A DNA stretch of 49,561 nt, taken from positions 1 to 49,561 of the forward strand of contig JACSRU010000106.1 in the NCBI GenBank assembly GCA_014879575.1, written 5' to 3'. The translations under genes were made by a program, and so were the position numbers. This document shows, in pieces, positions 34,667 through 44,026 of the stretch. Origin of the DNA: Chthoniobacterales bacterium (GTDB lineage: Bacteria > Verrucomicrobiota > Verrucomicrobiia > Chthoniobacterales > Terrimicrobiaceae). Numbering within the stretch: position 1 is the first letter of the stretch; each line of letters opens with the position of its first letter. A model generated the notes under the pieces. The model did not search any database. It worked only from the letters and a program-made list of their open reading frames with translations, and was not told where the DNA came from.

Positions 34667-34720
34667 AATGTTGATGGTTTCCTTTGATAATGTTCCGCCG
34701 CCGTTGAGAACATCAACGGT
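34667..34720 (-). promoter_or_regulatory. rpsA leader with two mutually exclusive hairpins
   Basis: On the minus strand CCGTTGA and TCAACGG (34719-34713 and 34707-34701) form a perfect 7-bp stem with a 5-base loop. GTTGATG from the same upstream arm (34717-34711) can instead pair perfectly with CATCAAC (34676-34670), which lies between the Shine-Dalgarno AAAGGA and the start codon. The two pairings share GTTGA and cannot coexist. S1 autoregulation through leader structure is known in Gammaproteobacteria; extending that to this leader is my inference. Confidence 0.4.
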
Positions 34721-34750
34721 TGCAACCCTTCTGGTGCGGGCGGGTTGTTC

Positions 34751-34778
34751 ACAATAGACCTCCCGTCCACGGGGGCAA
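34751..34778 (-). promoter_or_regulatory. Candidate rpsA promoter
   Basis: On the minus strand TTGCCC (34778-34773) and TATTGT (34756-34751) are spaced by 16 bases and lie about 30 bases upstream of the leader hairpin. The -35 matches only TTG of the consensus, so this is a weak candidate. Confidence 0.25.
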
Positions 34779-34914
34779 TCTTTTTTCAAGAATTTCTGCG
34801 CTTGGCACAGGAACGGGCGTTCCCTGTCACCCCCGGGCGCATCTCCTTGCCAGCAGAAAAAGGATTGTGCCGGAGCATCCGGGAAAGAATACTTCCGCAA
34901 AAGACCTCCCCCTT

Positions 34915-36327
34915 ATGACAAATTCTCCCGCAGCAAAAAAAGTCAGTCTGATTGTTTACTTCATCGGGTTCACCGCCGCGCTGGCCGGCCTGCTCTTTGG
35001 ATTGGATGTCGGCGTCATCTCCGGTGCCCAGCATTTCATCGAGAAGGAGTTCAAAATCGGGGACCAACAGATCGAGATCATCGTCAGCGCACTGCTCTGG
35101 GGGGCGGTTTTTGGAACCTTGATCAGCGGCGTGATTTCGAGCCACTTTGGGCGGCGGCGCACGATTCTCGTCAGTGCGGTGATTTTCATCCTTGGCTCCC
35201 TGGCGTGCGCGATGGCGCCCAACGAGCATGCGCTCATTGTCTCGCGATTTTTTCTGGGCATCGCGGTGGGTGTCGCCTCCTTCACCGCACCCCTTTACCT
35301 TTCGGAAATTGCCCCGCGGACGGTTCGGGGCTCGATGATTTCGATGTATCAACTGATGATCACCATCGGCATCGTGCTCGCCTTCCTCAGCGACACGTGG
35401 CTGGCCAGCTATGCGACCTTTGGAGGAATCACCGGGGGACATTGGCGGATCATGCTCGGGATCATCGCCCTTCCCGCAGCGGTCATGTTCGTGGGTGTGC
35501 TCTTTCTCCCGGAAAGTCCCCGCTGGCTGTTCCTGAAGGGACTCAAGGAACGCGCGGTGAATGTTTTCCGGCGCATGCACCTGGATGATGCGGAAATCGC
35601 GGCCGAGGTGCAGGAAATCGAGGACAGCATGAAAGTCCGGCAAAACGGATTCCAGATGTTCCTGCAGAATTCCAATTTCCGGCGCGCGATCGGGCTCGGA
35701 ATCGGGCTTCAAATCATCCAACAACTCACCGGAATCAACGTGGTCATGTATTACGCCCCAAAAATTTTTGCGCTCGCGGGCTTTGAGGACGTCAACGAGC
35801 AAATGTGGGGGACGGTCATTGTCGGGGTGACCAATGTGCTTGCGACCTTCATCGCCATCGCATTTGTGGACAAGCTGGGGCGCAAGCCGATCATGTATGC
35901 CGGATTTGTGGTCATGGGTCTTGCCCTGTTGACGGTAGGTTCCCTCTTCAATGCGGACATCGAAAAAAATCCCTCCCTGGGCTATCCGGCCATCGGCGCC
36001 CTGCTCGTCTTCATCATCGGATTTGCCATGAGCGCGGGACCGATCATCTGGGTGATCTGCTCGGAGATTTATCCCCTGGCAGGCCGGGATCTGGGTGTGA
36101 CCTGCAGCACCGCCACGAACTGGATCAGCAATGCGATCGTCGGTCAGACATTTCTGACGATGTTGAGCACGCTCGGAGGCGGAAACACCTTCCTGCTCTA
36201 CGGCGGACTGAACGTTCTCTTCATCCTGTTCTTCCTGGTCCTCGTTCCAGAGACCAAGGGCATTTCCCTTGAGCAGATCGAGCGGAACCTGATGTCGGGA
36301 CTCAAGCTCCGCAAGATCGGAAAATAG
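34915..36327 (+). CDS. MFS sugar:proton symporter (GalP/XylE type)
   Basis: A 470-residue inner-membrane transporter with 12 hydrophobic segments, of the sugar porter family. Signatures are FGLDVGVISGAQ, the loop GRRRT after segment 2, PESPRWL after segment 6, QQLTGINVVMYYAP in segment 7, DKLGRKP between segments 8 and 9, and PETKG at the end of segment 12. QQLTGIN-type residues bind hexose in GalP, XylE and GLUT proteins. The ATG at 34915 gives the standard short cytosolic N-terminus. A galactokinase gene lies 4 kb downstream, so galactose is a possible substrate, but specificity cannot be read from these motifs. It is divergent from rpsA. Confidence 0.88.
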   Translation: MTNSPAAKKVSLIVYFIGFTAALAGLLFGLDVGVISGAQHFIEKEFKIGDQQIEIIVSALLWGAVFGTLISGVISSHFGRRRTILVSAVIFILGSLACAMAPNEHALIVSRFFLGIAVGVASFTAPLYLSEIAPRTVRGSMISMYQLMITIGIVLAFLSDTWLASYATFGGITGGHWRIMLGIIALPAAVMFVGVLFLPESPRWLFLKGLKERAVNVFRRMHLDDAEIAAEVQEIEDSMKVRQNGFQMFLQNSNFRRAIGLGIGLQIIQQLTGINVVMYYAPKIFALAGFEDVNEQMWGTVIVGVTNVLATFIAIAFVDKLGRKPIMYAGFVVMGLALLTVGSLFNADIEKNPSLGYPAIGALLVFIIGFAMSAGPIIWVICSEIYPLAGRDLGVTCSTATNWISNAIVGQTFLTMLSTLGGGNTFLLYGGLNVLFILFFLVLVPETKGISLEQIERNLMSGLKLRKIGK

Positions 36328-36331
36328 CGGT

Positions 36332-36356
36332 CTCCGGTCGGCAGACCGAGCCGGAG
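36332..36356. terminator. Hairpin between sugar transporter and aconitase genes
   Basis: CTCCGGTCGG (36332-36341) pairs with CCGA-G-CCGGAG (36346-36356), ten base pairs with one bulged G and a four-base loop. It lies in the 37-base gap between two convergent genes, as expected for a shared terminator. No U run follows on either strand. Confidence 0.5.
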
Positions 36357-36364
36357 GACTTCGC

Positions 36365-39184
36365 TTATTTGCTCTCCGCAATCAACTGCCGAAGGACAAA
36401 CGGGAGAATGCCCCCGTGCCGGTAGTAATCCACCTCGATCGGGGTGTCGATCCGGAGCTTTACCGACAGGGATTCCGTCCTTCCATCCTTCCGGGAAATC
36501 GTAAGGGTGAGGTCTTGTCGCGGTTGGATGTTCTCGGTGAGCCCCGTAATTTGGAAGGTCTCCGTGCCTTCAAGCCCAAGGGTCTCCGCACTGACGCCTT
36601 CGGGAAACTGGAGGGGAAGCACGCCCATGCCGACAAGGTTTGAGCGGTGGATGCGCTCGAAGCTGCAGGCGACAACCGCCTTGATGCCGAGAAGCCGGGT
36701 GCCCTTGGCCGCCCAGTCACGGCTTGAGCCGGTCCCGTATTCGTGCCCCGCGAAAACGATCAACGGAACCCCCTCTTCCTGATATTTCATGCAGGCATCA
36801 TAGATGCTCATCATTTCGCCGGAGGGCTGGTGAATCGTGAGTCCTCCCTCCACGCGCGTGCCATCCTCCTTTGGCGGGATGATCAGATTTTTGATGCGCA
36901 CATTCGCAAAAGTGCCCCTGGTCATCACCCGGTCATTTCCGCGTCGGCTGCCGTAGCTGTTGAAATCCGCAGCGGCGATGCCATTCTCGATCAGATATTT
37001 TCCGGCGGGTGAACTCGGCTTGATTGCCCCAGCGGGCGAGATGTGGTCGGTGGTGACGGAATCCCCGAAGATCCCCATCGGCCGGGCACCGGAAATGTCG
37101 GTGATCGTTCCCGCCTCCATTCCGAATCCGAGGAAGAAGGGCGGTTCCTGGATATACGTACTGTCCTTGTCCCACTCGTAGATCTGTCCGGTCGAGGCGG
37201 GCACCTCGTTCCACTTCGGATTCTGGTTGGCAAACCCGGTGTAGAGTTTTTGGAAGACCTCGGGCTTGAGCGAGGCCTGCATGGCGTCGCGAATCTCTTC
37301 CTGGCTGGGCCAGATGTCCCGAAGATAGACGTCCACACCATCCTTGTCCCTGGCAATCGGCTCCTTCGAGAGGTCGATGTCCACGCGTCCGGCAAGGGCA
37401 AAGGCGACGACCAACGGCGGCGACATCAGAAAATTTGCGCGGATGTTCTGGTGGATGCGGGCCTCGAAATTCCGGTTTCCCGACAACACGGCCGCCGTCA
37501 CGAGGTCATTCTGGACGATTGCGGACTCGATCTCGGGGTTGAGAGGTCCGGAGTTTCCGATGCACGTCGTGCATCCATAGCCCACGATTTGGAAGCCGAG
37601 TTCATCCAGATACTGCTGAACTCCCACGGTCGCGAGGTAATCCTGCACGACCCGCGAACCGGGCGCCAGGGAAGTCTTGACGGAGGGATCCACGCGCAGC
37701 CCCCGCAGCACCGCTTTCTTGGCCAGCAGACCGGCGCCGAGCATCACGCTCGGATTGCTGGTATTCGTGCAGCTTGTGATTGCTGCGATGAGCACCGAAC
37801 CGTCGCGGAGAGTGGTGTGTTCCTCGTGAAACGGCGACCGCGGAAAATCCTTTACCGTGTCCGGGGTGGGACGCTCCGCAACCATCTCGGACTCGTCCGC
37901 AGGCATCCGGCCATTGCGCTTGACTTCGGCACTGCGTCCGAGGTCGTTGGCGGACTTCCCATAGCCTCCTTCCGAGACCGGTTTCGTGAGGAGATTGGCG
38001 AACGTGTTTTTCAAGTCCGGGAGATCAATGCGGTCCTGCGGACGCTTCGGACCTGCCACGCCCGGCTGAACGGAGGCCAGGTCGAGGTCAATGTCCACGC
38101 TGTAGGTGATCTCCCCCTTGCGCGGCATGCCGAAAAGATTCTGCGCCCGATAATAATTTTCAAATGTCCGGCATTGTTCATCGGTGCGCCCGGTGGCGGC
38201 GAGGTAGTTGACGGACTCCGAATCCACCGGGAAGAATCCCATGGTCGCCCCGTATTCCGGCGCCATGTTTGCGATGGTTGCCCGATCGGTCAGCGGGAGC
38301 CCCGCCGCTCCCTCGCCATAAAACTCCACAAACTTTCCGACGACCTTTGCGGCGCGCAGGAGTTGCGTGACATGCAGGGCGAGGTCGGTTGCGGTGACCC
38401 CCGCGCGGAGACGACCCGTCAGGTGGACTCCGACGACTTCCGGCGTGAGGAAATAAACCGGCTGGCCGAGCATCCCAGCCTCCGCCTCGATTCCGCCCAC
38501 TCCCCACCCGACAACACCGAGTCCGTTGATCATCGTCGTGTGGGAGTCCGTGCCCACCAATGTGTCGGGATAATAAAGTGCCGACCCGCCAACGCTCCCG
38601 GCACTCAGCACCCCTTTGGCAAGAAATTCGAGATTGACCTGGTGAACAATGCCGATCCCCGGTGGCACCACGCCAAATGTCTGGAACGCCTGCTGGCCCC
38701 ATTTCAAAAATTGATAGCGCTCGCGGTTGCGTTTGAATTCCATCTCGAGATTGAGGCGCAGGGCATCCGCCGAACCGTAAAAATCGACCTGCACGGAATG
38801 ATCCACCACCAGATCCACCGGCACCAGCGGTTCGATGATCGCCGGGTTGCCACCGAGTCCCTTGACGGCGCTCCGCATGGCGGCGAGATCCACGAGAAGC
38901 GGCACGCCGGTGAAATCCTGCAGGACAATGCGCGCCACAACAAACGGAATCTCCTCCGCGGCCGGCGCCTTGGCATTCCAGTTTGCCAGCGTCTCGACAT
39001 CCCGGGCCTGCACCTTTTTTCCGTCGCAATTGCGCAGCACCGATTCGAGGACAATCCGTATGCTGACCGGGAGTTTGGAGACCGGACCGATGCCCTTCTC
39101 CTCCAGCGCAGGGAGGGAATGCAAGGCGCCGGACTCGCGGGAACCGGTGTCAAAGGAACGAAGGGTGTCGAAGGCCGATTTCAT
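36365..39184 (-). CDS. acnA: Aconitate hydratase AcnA
   Basis: A 939-residue aconitase of the AcnA/IRP1 type, isomerising citrate to isocitrate in the TCA cycle. The three 4Fe-4S ligand cysteines are in [15 protein letters not shown] and [34 protein letters not shown] and the C-terminal swivel-domain motif [14 protein letters not shown], with the substrate-binding Ser and Arg, are intact. The start at 39184 gives [14 protein letters not shown], matching AcnA N-termini (SxxTLxV). A 30-residue insertion-like segment near [15 protein letters not shown] is slightly longer than average. It is convergent with the sugar transporter gene. Confidence 0.95.
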   Translation of the reverse strand: MKSAFDTLRSFDTGSRESGALHSLPALEEKGIGPVSKLPVSIRIVLESVLRNCDGKKVQARDVETLANWNAKAPAAEEIPFVVARIVLQDFTGVPLLVDLAAMRSAVKGLGGNPAIIEPLVPVDLVVDHSVQVDFYGSADALRLNLEMEFKRNRERYQFLKWGQQAFQTFGVVPPGIGIVHQVNLEFLAKGVLSAGSVGGSALYYPDTLVGTDSHTTMINGLGVVGWGVGGIEAEAGMLGQPVYFLTPEVVGVHLTGRLRAGVTATDLALHVTQLLRAAKVVGKFVEFYGEGAAGLPLTDRATIANMAPEYGATMGFFPVDSESVNYLAATGRTDEQCRTFENYYRAQNLFGMPRKGEITYSVDIDLDLASVQPGVAGPKRPQDRIDLPDLKNTFANLLTKPVSEGGYGKSANDLGRSAEVKRNGRMPADESEMVAERPTPDTVKDFPRSPFHEEHTTLRDGSVLIAAITSCTNTSNPSVMLGAGLLAKKAVLRGLRVDPSVKTSLAPGSRVVQDYLATVGVQQYLDELGFQIVGYGCTTCIGNSGPLNPEIESAIVQNDLVTAAVLSGNRNFEARIHQNIRANFLMSPPLVVAFALAGRVDIDLSKEPIARDKDGVDVYLRDIWPSQEEIRDAMQASLKPEVFQKLYTGFANQNPKWNEVPASTGQIYEWDKDSTYIQEPPFFLGFGMEAGTITDISGARPMGIFGDSVTTDHISPAGAIKPSSPAGKYLIENGIAAADFNSYGSRRGNDRVMTRGTFANVRIKNLIIPPKEDGTRVEGGLTIHQPSGEMMSIYDACMKYQEEGVPLIVFAGHEYGTGSSRDWAAKGTRLLGIKAVVACSFERIHRSNLVGMGVLPLQFPEGVSAETLGLEGTETFQITGLTENIQPRQDLTLTISRKDGRTESLSVKLRIDTPIEVDYYRHGGILPFVLRQLIAESK

Positions 39185-39295
39185 AGTTGGGACAAATGAA
39201 GCAGGTTTTGGGCGGGTCACGCAATACCGCTCCGAAAAAATGTCACGCCGCTCACTGCGCCCGCCTCCCCCTGGCGACAACTCCTCCCGCTCCCG

Positions 39296-39673
39296 TTACC
39301 TGACCAGCCGGCTCGCAAAATCCCCCACGCGTTTTGTCGCGTAGGCGGAAAGTGCCCGCCGAACCCACGGAAAAACCACCTTGAAAAAGGCGAAGGCGAT
39401 CGCGAGCCAGCCGCGGGGTTTTCGTTTTTTCCCGTGGAGAGGCTCGCCGGGTTTCCCCTTGAGATACTTTGTCACCGTTTTCGTCCGTGTTTTGGGACCG
39501 GCAAAAATGTACCCGATCGCAGCGGCACCACCCAGCCACGCAAACGGACGGGAGCGCACGGAATTCTGCAACTTGGCTAGGACATCCAACTCGGCGCGGA
39601 CGGCTGCGGTGTCGCGTTTGATGGCCGCCCGGCTGCGGGCCACATTGGCCAGGAGTTCGGCCTTTGTCTTCAT
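39296..39673 (-). CDS. Small YqjK-like membrane-associated protein
   Basis: A 125-residue basic protein. The N-terminal amphipathic helix (KTKAELLANVARSRAAIKRD) is followed by a short hydrophobic stretch (FAWLGGAAAIGYIFAG). A Lys-rich segment comes next, then a second hydrophobic helix (GWLAIAFAFFKVVFPW). It is the third gene of a unit whose first two resemble YqjD/ElaB (DUF883) and YqjE, and takes the place of yqjK in E. coli. Similarity to YqjK itself is by position and layout only. The ATG at 39673 overlaps the stop of the holin-family gene. Confidence 0.6.
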   Translation of the reverse strand: MKTKAELLANVARSRAAIKRDTAAVRAELDVLAKLQNSVRSRPFAWLGGAAAIGYIFAGPKTRTKTVTKYLKGKPGEPLHGKKRKPRGWLAIAFAFFKVVFPWVRRALSAYATKRVGDFASRLVR

Positions 39674-40104
39674 GGCGTGCGCCCTCCCCGCAGTCCCGCC
39701 AAATCCCGGGAGATTTCCTTTCTCGTCGCGGAAAAAATTGGTGTCTTCCAGTGGCTCCTCACCAGCACCCCGCAACAAATCGCGCCGACGAAATGAAGCA
39801 CCGTGAATGCCAGAAGAATCCAGATCCAGGAAACATGGAAAACGGTCGCGAGCAGGACCGCGACAAACAGAACAAGGAGAAGGTATCCGAATGCCAGGAA
39901 AAACAACGCACCGCCGAGCAGGAGAGCCAACCGGAGATAGAGCACTCCGGCCTCGCGGGCCTCCTCACCGGCAAGAGCCCCCAGGGACTCGGCATATTGC
40001 CCGAAGGCACCGATGAGGCTGAGCACCACATCCACAAGTCCGCGCGGCCCGGCCACCGGATTTCCTCCGGGAACCGCGCCGCCAGAATCGCCTGTCGTTT
40101 CCAA
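39670..40104 (-). CDS. Phage holin superfamily III-like/YqjE-type membrane protein
   Basis: A 144-residue protein with two adjacent transmembrane segments (about 55-80 and 85-110, ALLLGGALFFLAFGYLLLVL and WIWILLAFTVLHFVGAICCG). They are flanked by an amphipathic N-terminal helix rich in Ala, Gly and Glu and a charged C-terminal tail. This is the arrangement of the Phage_holin_3_6/YqjE family, whose members are mostly not phage proteins but inner-membrane partners of YqjD-like proteins. It lies six bases after the DUF883 gene and overlaps the next gene by four. Confidence 0.7.
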   Translation of the reverse strand: METTGDSGGAVPGGNPVAGPRGLVDVVLSLIGAFGQYAESLGALAGEEAREAGVLYLRLALLLGGALFFLAFGYLLLVLFVAVLLATVFHVSWIWILLAFTVLHFVGAICCGVLVRSHWKTPIFSATRKEISRDLAGLRGGRTP

Positions 40105-40110
40105 AGGGAA

Positions 40111-40512
40111 TCAGCGACGGAAGATGATTCCGAGAAGGAATCCGATGAGCGCCGCAATCCCGACGGCTTTCAAGGGATTCTGCCGGATGTATTCCTCGGT
40201 TTCCCCCTGGTAGGTCTGGACACAGGAACTTGCATCCCCCCAGAAGGCCTTGGCTTTGTCCTGATACTCGTCGGCTTTGGCCCTCGCATAGCCACGCACA
40301 TCCTCATAGGTGGCACTGGCCGCGTCGCCAAGATCCTTGGCGGCGGCGGTGATGTGCTCCCGACCGGTTTCGTAAACAGTCTGAGCGTGTTGTTTGACGG
40401 ATTGCCCGACGGCCTTGGCCGCTTCGGTCGTGGCATCGAGTGCCTTCTTGGCATGTTCGGTGCTGCTCTCGATTTTCCGGGCCGCCGTTTTCGATTCATT
40501 GGATTCTGACAT
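40111..40512 (-). CDS. DUF883 (ElaB/YqjD-like) membrane-anchored protein
   Basis: A 133-residue protein with a long Ala/Lys/Glu helical stretch (about 5-105), predicted to be coiled coil (SSTEHAKKALDATTEAAKAV). A single C-terminal hydrophobic anchor in the GxxxG style and RR follow (IRQNPLKAVGIAALIGFLLG). E. coli YqjD and ElaB, with the same plan, tether to the inner membrane and bind ribosomes in stationary phase. The start at 40512 gives MSESNESKTAARKIESS. It is the first of three coupled genes. galK runs away on the other strand 88 bases upstream. Confidence 0.8.
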   Translation of the reverse strand: MSESNESKTAARKIESSTEHAKKALDATTEAAKAVGQSVKQHAQTVYETGREHITAAAKDLGDAASATYEDVRGYARAKADEYQDKAKAFWGDASSCVQTYQGETEEYIRQNPLKAVGIAALIGFLLGIIFRR

Positions 40513-40600
40513 GGTTTTCTCCTTGTTGGTTTGCAATTCTCACACTGGCAGAGAATTGCCGCTTGGCAAGCTTTGATGCCGCAGGAATGATGCCCCGGTT

Positions 40601-41692
40601 ATGTCTGACATTCATGCCTTTGCCCCTGGTCGGGTTGAACTCCTCGGAAACCACACGGACTACAACGGCGGCGTCGTTCTCTCGGCCGCCATCCAAATGG
40701 GAATCCACGCGACCGGCCGACGCCGGAACGACGAAAAAATCCGGCTCACAAGTGAAGGCATCGAGGGGGTCATCGAGGCTTCTCGAAAGGCCGGTCTCCT
40801 GCCGCGTGGGGGTTGGGAGGATTACCCGCTGGGTGTCGCCGAAATGCTTGCCCGGGCGGGCGCAGGGATCGGCGGATTTGAAGCCCACTTTTCCGCGGAT
40901 CTTCCCCCGGGTGCCGGACTTTCCAGCTCCGCCGCCCTCGAAGTGGCAACCGCCGTCCTGTTGACAAAACTTTTCCCCTTGGAAATTTCCCCTCTCGATC
41001 TCGCGAAACTCTGCCGTCGCGCAGAAAATGAATTTGTGGGCGTCAGTTGCGGGCTCCTCGACCAGGTCTCCTCGATTTTTGGAAAAAAGGACCATGTCAT
41101 CCACCTCGATTGCCGGGCGGAAACCGTCGCGCTCATCCCCTTCCCCTCCGATCTCGGCCTCCTGATCGTACATTCCGGCGTCAAGCATGCCCTCACGGGC
41201 GGGGAGTATAACGAACGACGCGACCAATGCTTCGAAGCCGCCAAACGGATGCGTGTCCCCGCCCTCCGGGATGTCACCTCCACGGAACTCGCGGCAGCCG
41301 ATCTTCCGCCCCTGGTGAAAAAACGCGCCGCCCACATCGTCGGAGAAAATGAACGCGTCTTCCAGGCGCTCGATTTCCTGCGCGCCGGCAACGGGGACGC
41401 CTTCGGCCGCTTGATGACAGCCTCCCACCAAAGCTCGATGGAAAATTTCCAGAACAGCACGCCGGAACTCGATGCGCTCGTCGCCATCGCAACCCGCCAG
41501 AAAGGGTGTCACGGCGCCCGCCTCACCGGGGGGGGCTTCGGCGGCGCAATCGTCGCCCTCGTGGACCTCTCGCAAATTGAAAACCTCTCGGAGAAAATCC
41601 TCGCCGACTACCTCTCCCTGACCGGACACACCGGAAAAGCCTTCCGCTGCCTCGCCAGCGATGGCGCCCTCGCGAATTCGCTCAGCGTTTAG
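40601..41692 (+). CDS. galK: Galactokinase
   Basis: A 363-residue GHMP-family kinase that phosphorylates galactose at C1. The N-terminal galactokinase signature is PGRVELLGNHTDYNGG; most homologues have GEHTDY. The ATP-binding motif 2 is LPPGAGLSSSAALEVA. The catalytic Asp is in GVSCGLLDQVSSIFG, and motif 3 is GCHGARLTGGGFGGAIVAL. The N in place of E in GNHTDY is known among related sugar kinases, so another sugar remains possible. galT and galE are absent nearby. The gene ends 48 bases before the restriction-modification island. Confidence 0.88.
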   Translation: MSDIHAFAPGRVELLGNHTDYNGGVVLSAAIQMGIHATGRRRNDEKIRLTSEGIEGVIEASRKAGLLPRGGWEDYPLGVAEMLARAGAGIGGFEAHFSADLPPGAGLSSSAALEVATAVLLTKLFPLEISPLDLAKLCRRAENEFVGVSCGLLDQVSSIFGKKDHVIHLDCRAETVALIPFPSDLGLLIVHSGVKHALTGGEYNERRDQCFEAAKRMRVPALRDVTSTELAAADLPPLVKKRAAHIVGENERVFQALDFLRAGNGDAFGRLMTASHQSSMENFQNSTPELDALVAIATRQKGCHGARLTGGGFGGAIVALVDLSQIENLSEKILADYLSLTGHTGKAFRCLASDGALANSLSV

Positions 41693-41740
41693 AGTAGTTT
41701 GCAGATCACGGGTTGCCGCGTGTTCTCTTCTTCCAAACTC

Positions 41741-44026
41741 ATGAAATCCAACCAGCCCCCAACCGAACCCCTCACCGTCCGTCGCCAAAAAGGACAAATC
41801 TACAGCCATGTCCGGAAGAAATGGCTCAACGAAACCCCGGAGGAAGCTGTCCGGCAGGAATACCTCTGCCTGCTGGTGAATGAATACGGCTTCTCCCTGG
41901 GACAGATCGACGAGGAGGTCAGCCTGCCCGGCGACCGGGGAAACAAGAACGCCCGCGCGGATTTCGTCATCTGGCGCACCGTGGAGGAGCGCAAGGCGGG
42001 CAGGACCGCCCTCATCGTCGTGGAGTGCAAGGCCGACAACGTCGCCATCGACCAGAAGACCTACCAGCAGGGCGCGAACTACGCGAACAACGAGCGCGCC
42101 AGGTTCTTCGTCGCCCACAACCGCCGCAGCACCAAGTTCTTCAAGGTCGATCTGGAAAAGCGCGCCCCGAACTACAGCGAGGTGAAGGACATCCCGCACG
42201 CCAGCGACAGCGACAAGCAAATCGAGGCCCTGCTCGCCCAATTGAAGCCCTTCGAGGGCAAGGAGTTCGCCGACCTGCTGCACCAGTGCCACAACGTCAT
42301 CCGCAACAACGAGCACCTCGACCCCGCCGCCGCCTTCGACGAGATCGCCAAGATCCTCTTCATCAAGGTCTGGGTCGAGCGCCGCCTGAAGGAACGCCGC
42401 GAGCGCAAGAACCTCTTCACCGTGGATTTCCTCCGCAGCCAGATCGGCAAGAACCCCATCCAGTCCCTTTTCGACGAAACCAAGGAAGCCTACCAAGCCG
42501 ACAAAATCTTTGAGAAAGACGAGCGCATCAACCTCAGCGCCGCCACCGTCGAGGCCATCGTGCAAAAGCTGGAAAGCTACAACCTCTCAGAGACCAGCGA
42601 GGACGTGAAGGGCATCGCTTTCGAACGCTTCCTAGGCAGCACCTTCCGTGGCAATATGGGTCAATTCTTCACCCCGCGCCCCGTGGTGGATTTCATCGTG
42701 CAGATGCTCGATCCGCAGGAGGACGAGATCATCTGCGACCCCGCCAGCGGCTCCGGCGGCTTCCTCATCCGCTGCTTTCAAATCCTCCGCGAGCGCATCG
42801 CCGCCGACGTGGACGCGCAATACCGCGCCTTCTGCGCCGAGACCGACAAATCGCGCCTGCCCGAGGCCGAGAAGGCGAAACGCAAACGCGCGAAATACGA
42901 TGAGTTGCAAACCGAACTCGACCCCTTCTCCGATCCCGACGTTTCCAGCCGGAAGAAACTCCAGTCCCGCATCTGGACGCTCTCCAACCTCCGCATTTAC
43001 GGCACCGATGCCAACGACCGCATGGCCCGCACCAGCAAGATGAACATGATCATGCACGGCGACGGCCACGGCGGCGTGCATCATCACAACGGCCTGCTCA
43101 ACGTGAACGGCATCTTCGAGGGGCGCTTCCAGGTCATCGCCACCAATCCGCCCTTCGGCGCCGTGGTGCAGGCGGGAAACAAAATCCTGCGCGGCGACCA
43201 CGTGGTGGATGGCGCGGCCCGCGCCCGCTACCGGGGCGAATACGGCCAGCTCTACGATGACGCCATCGCCCGCGTGGAAGCCGCCGAGGGCAAGCCCATC
43301 CTCTCCCTCTTCAAGCTCCCGCTCAAAGGCCAGGACGCCGACGGCGCGGGTGAGGCCCGGCTGGGCAAGATCAGCATGAAGACCGAGCTGGTCTTCATCG
43401 AACGCTGCCTCGATCTCCTCGCCCCCGGCGGGCGTCTCGGCATCGTCCTCCCGGAAGGCATCTTCAACAATCCCTCGCTGCAATACGTGCGCGAGTTCAC
43501 CGAGGACCGCGCCTTTCTCCGTGCCGTCGTCAGCCTGCCCCAGGAAACCTTCGTCAGCAGCGGGGCCAGCGTGAAGTGCTCCGTCCTCTTCCTGCAGAAG
43601 TTCACGGAAAAAGATCAGGAGGACTTCGACCGCACGCGGAGCGATGCCACCGGGGAAATCACCCGCCAGCACCAGCCCGAGGTGGACGAAACCCACGCCC
43701 GGCTCGACGAGGCCGCCGTCGCGGCCAAGGCCGCCAAAGACAAGGACCGCCTCGCCGAGCTGCGCAAGGAGCGCAAGGACTTCGACCGCCGCATGGCCGC
43801 CACTATCGCCGCCGAAAGCCGCGCCTTGCTCAAGCAGCGCTTCGACTACCCCGTCTTCCTCTACGAGGCGGAAAAAGTCGGCATCTCCGCCACCGGCGAG
43901 CCGGACCAGAACGAACTCTTCCCCAACGACCGCCTCCCCGCCGGCGTGGAAAAATCCTGCCTCGAACTCTACCGTGAGTTCCAGCAAGACCCCGCGCCTT
44001 TTTTCGTCCACGGCCCGGCGGCGTGA
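41741..44026 (+). CDS. Restriction nuclease-methyltransferase fusion (BcgI-like RM subunit)
   Basis: A 761-residue fusion. The N-terminal 180 residues are a PD-(D/E)XK nuclease domain of the HSDR_N type: D74 in ARADFVIW, then E95-C96-K97 in VVECKADN. A helical segment follows. The N6-adenine methyltransferase core has the HsdM-type FFTPRPVVDFIVQML, motif I DPASGSGGFL at 333-342 and catalytic motif IV NPPF at 469-472. The C-terminal third is a charged coiled coil. No helicase motifs are present, and no HsdR gene is nearby, so cleavage would come from this subunit, as in BcgI-type systems. The ATG at 41741 is chosen over an upstream TTG. Third codon positions are almost all G or C, unlike the flanks, suggesting transfer. 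Confidence 0.85.
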   Translation: MKSNQPPTEPLTVRRQKGQIYSHVRKKWLNETPEEAVRQEYLCLLVNEYGFSLGQIDEEVSLPGDRGNKNARADFVIWRTVEERKAGRTALIVVECKADNVAIDQKTYQQGANYANNERARFFVAHNRRSTKFFKVDLEKRAPNYSEVKDIPHASDSDKQIEALLAQLKPFEGKEFADLLHQCHNVIRNNEHLDPAAAFDEIAKILFIKVWVERRLKERRERKNLFTVDFLRSQIGKNPIQSLFDETKEAYQADKIFEKDERINLSAATVEAIVQKLESYNLSETSEDVKGIAFERFLGSTFRGNMGQFFTPRPVVDFIVQMLDPQEDEIICDPASGSGGFLIRCFQILRERIAADVDAQYRAFCAETDKSRLPEAEKAKRKRAKYDELQTELDPFSDPDVSSRKKLQSRIWTLSNLRIYGTDANDRMARTSKMNMIMHGDGHGGVHHHNGLLNVNGIFEGRFQVIATNPPFGAVVQAGNKILRGDHVVDGAARARYRGEYGQLYDDAIARVEAAEGKPILSLFKLPLKGQDADGAGEARLGKISMKTELVFIERCLDLLAPGGRLGIVLPEGIFNNPSLQYVREFTEDRAFLRAVVSLPQETFVSSGASVKCSVLFLQKFTEKDQEDFDRTRSDATGEITRQHQPEVDETHARLDEAAVAAKAAKDKDRLAELRKERKDFDRRMAATIAAESRALLKQRFDYPVFLYEAEKVGISATGEPDQNELFPNDRLPAGVEKSCLELYREFQQDPAPFFVHGPAA

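Noticed and set aside
34786-36381. A 531-codon open frame opposite the sugar transporter
   Set aside because: The transporter has all sugar-porter signatures. The antisense product is an Asp/His/Arg-rich string with no motif.
37043-39199. A 718-codon open frame opposite acnA
   Set aside because: It is entirely antisense to aconitase with intact cysteines and active-site residues. The length is a by-product of strong codon bias on the coding strand.
34915-41692. Reading the sugar transporter and galK as a galactose operon
   Set aside because: They are separated by acnA and three membrane-protein genes on the other strand, and galT/galE are absent. Only a loose functional link can be suggested.
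42632-44011. A 459-codon open frame opposite the RM fusion gene, rich in Gly, Ala, Glu and Val
   Set aside because: It mirrors the very GC-rich third positions of the real gene and has no recognisable domain, signal or ribosome binding site.
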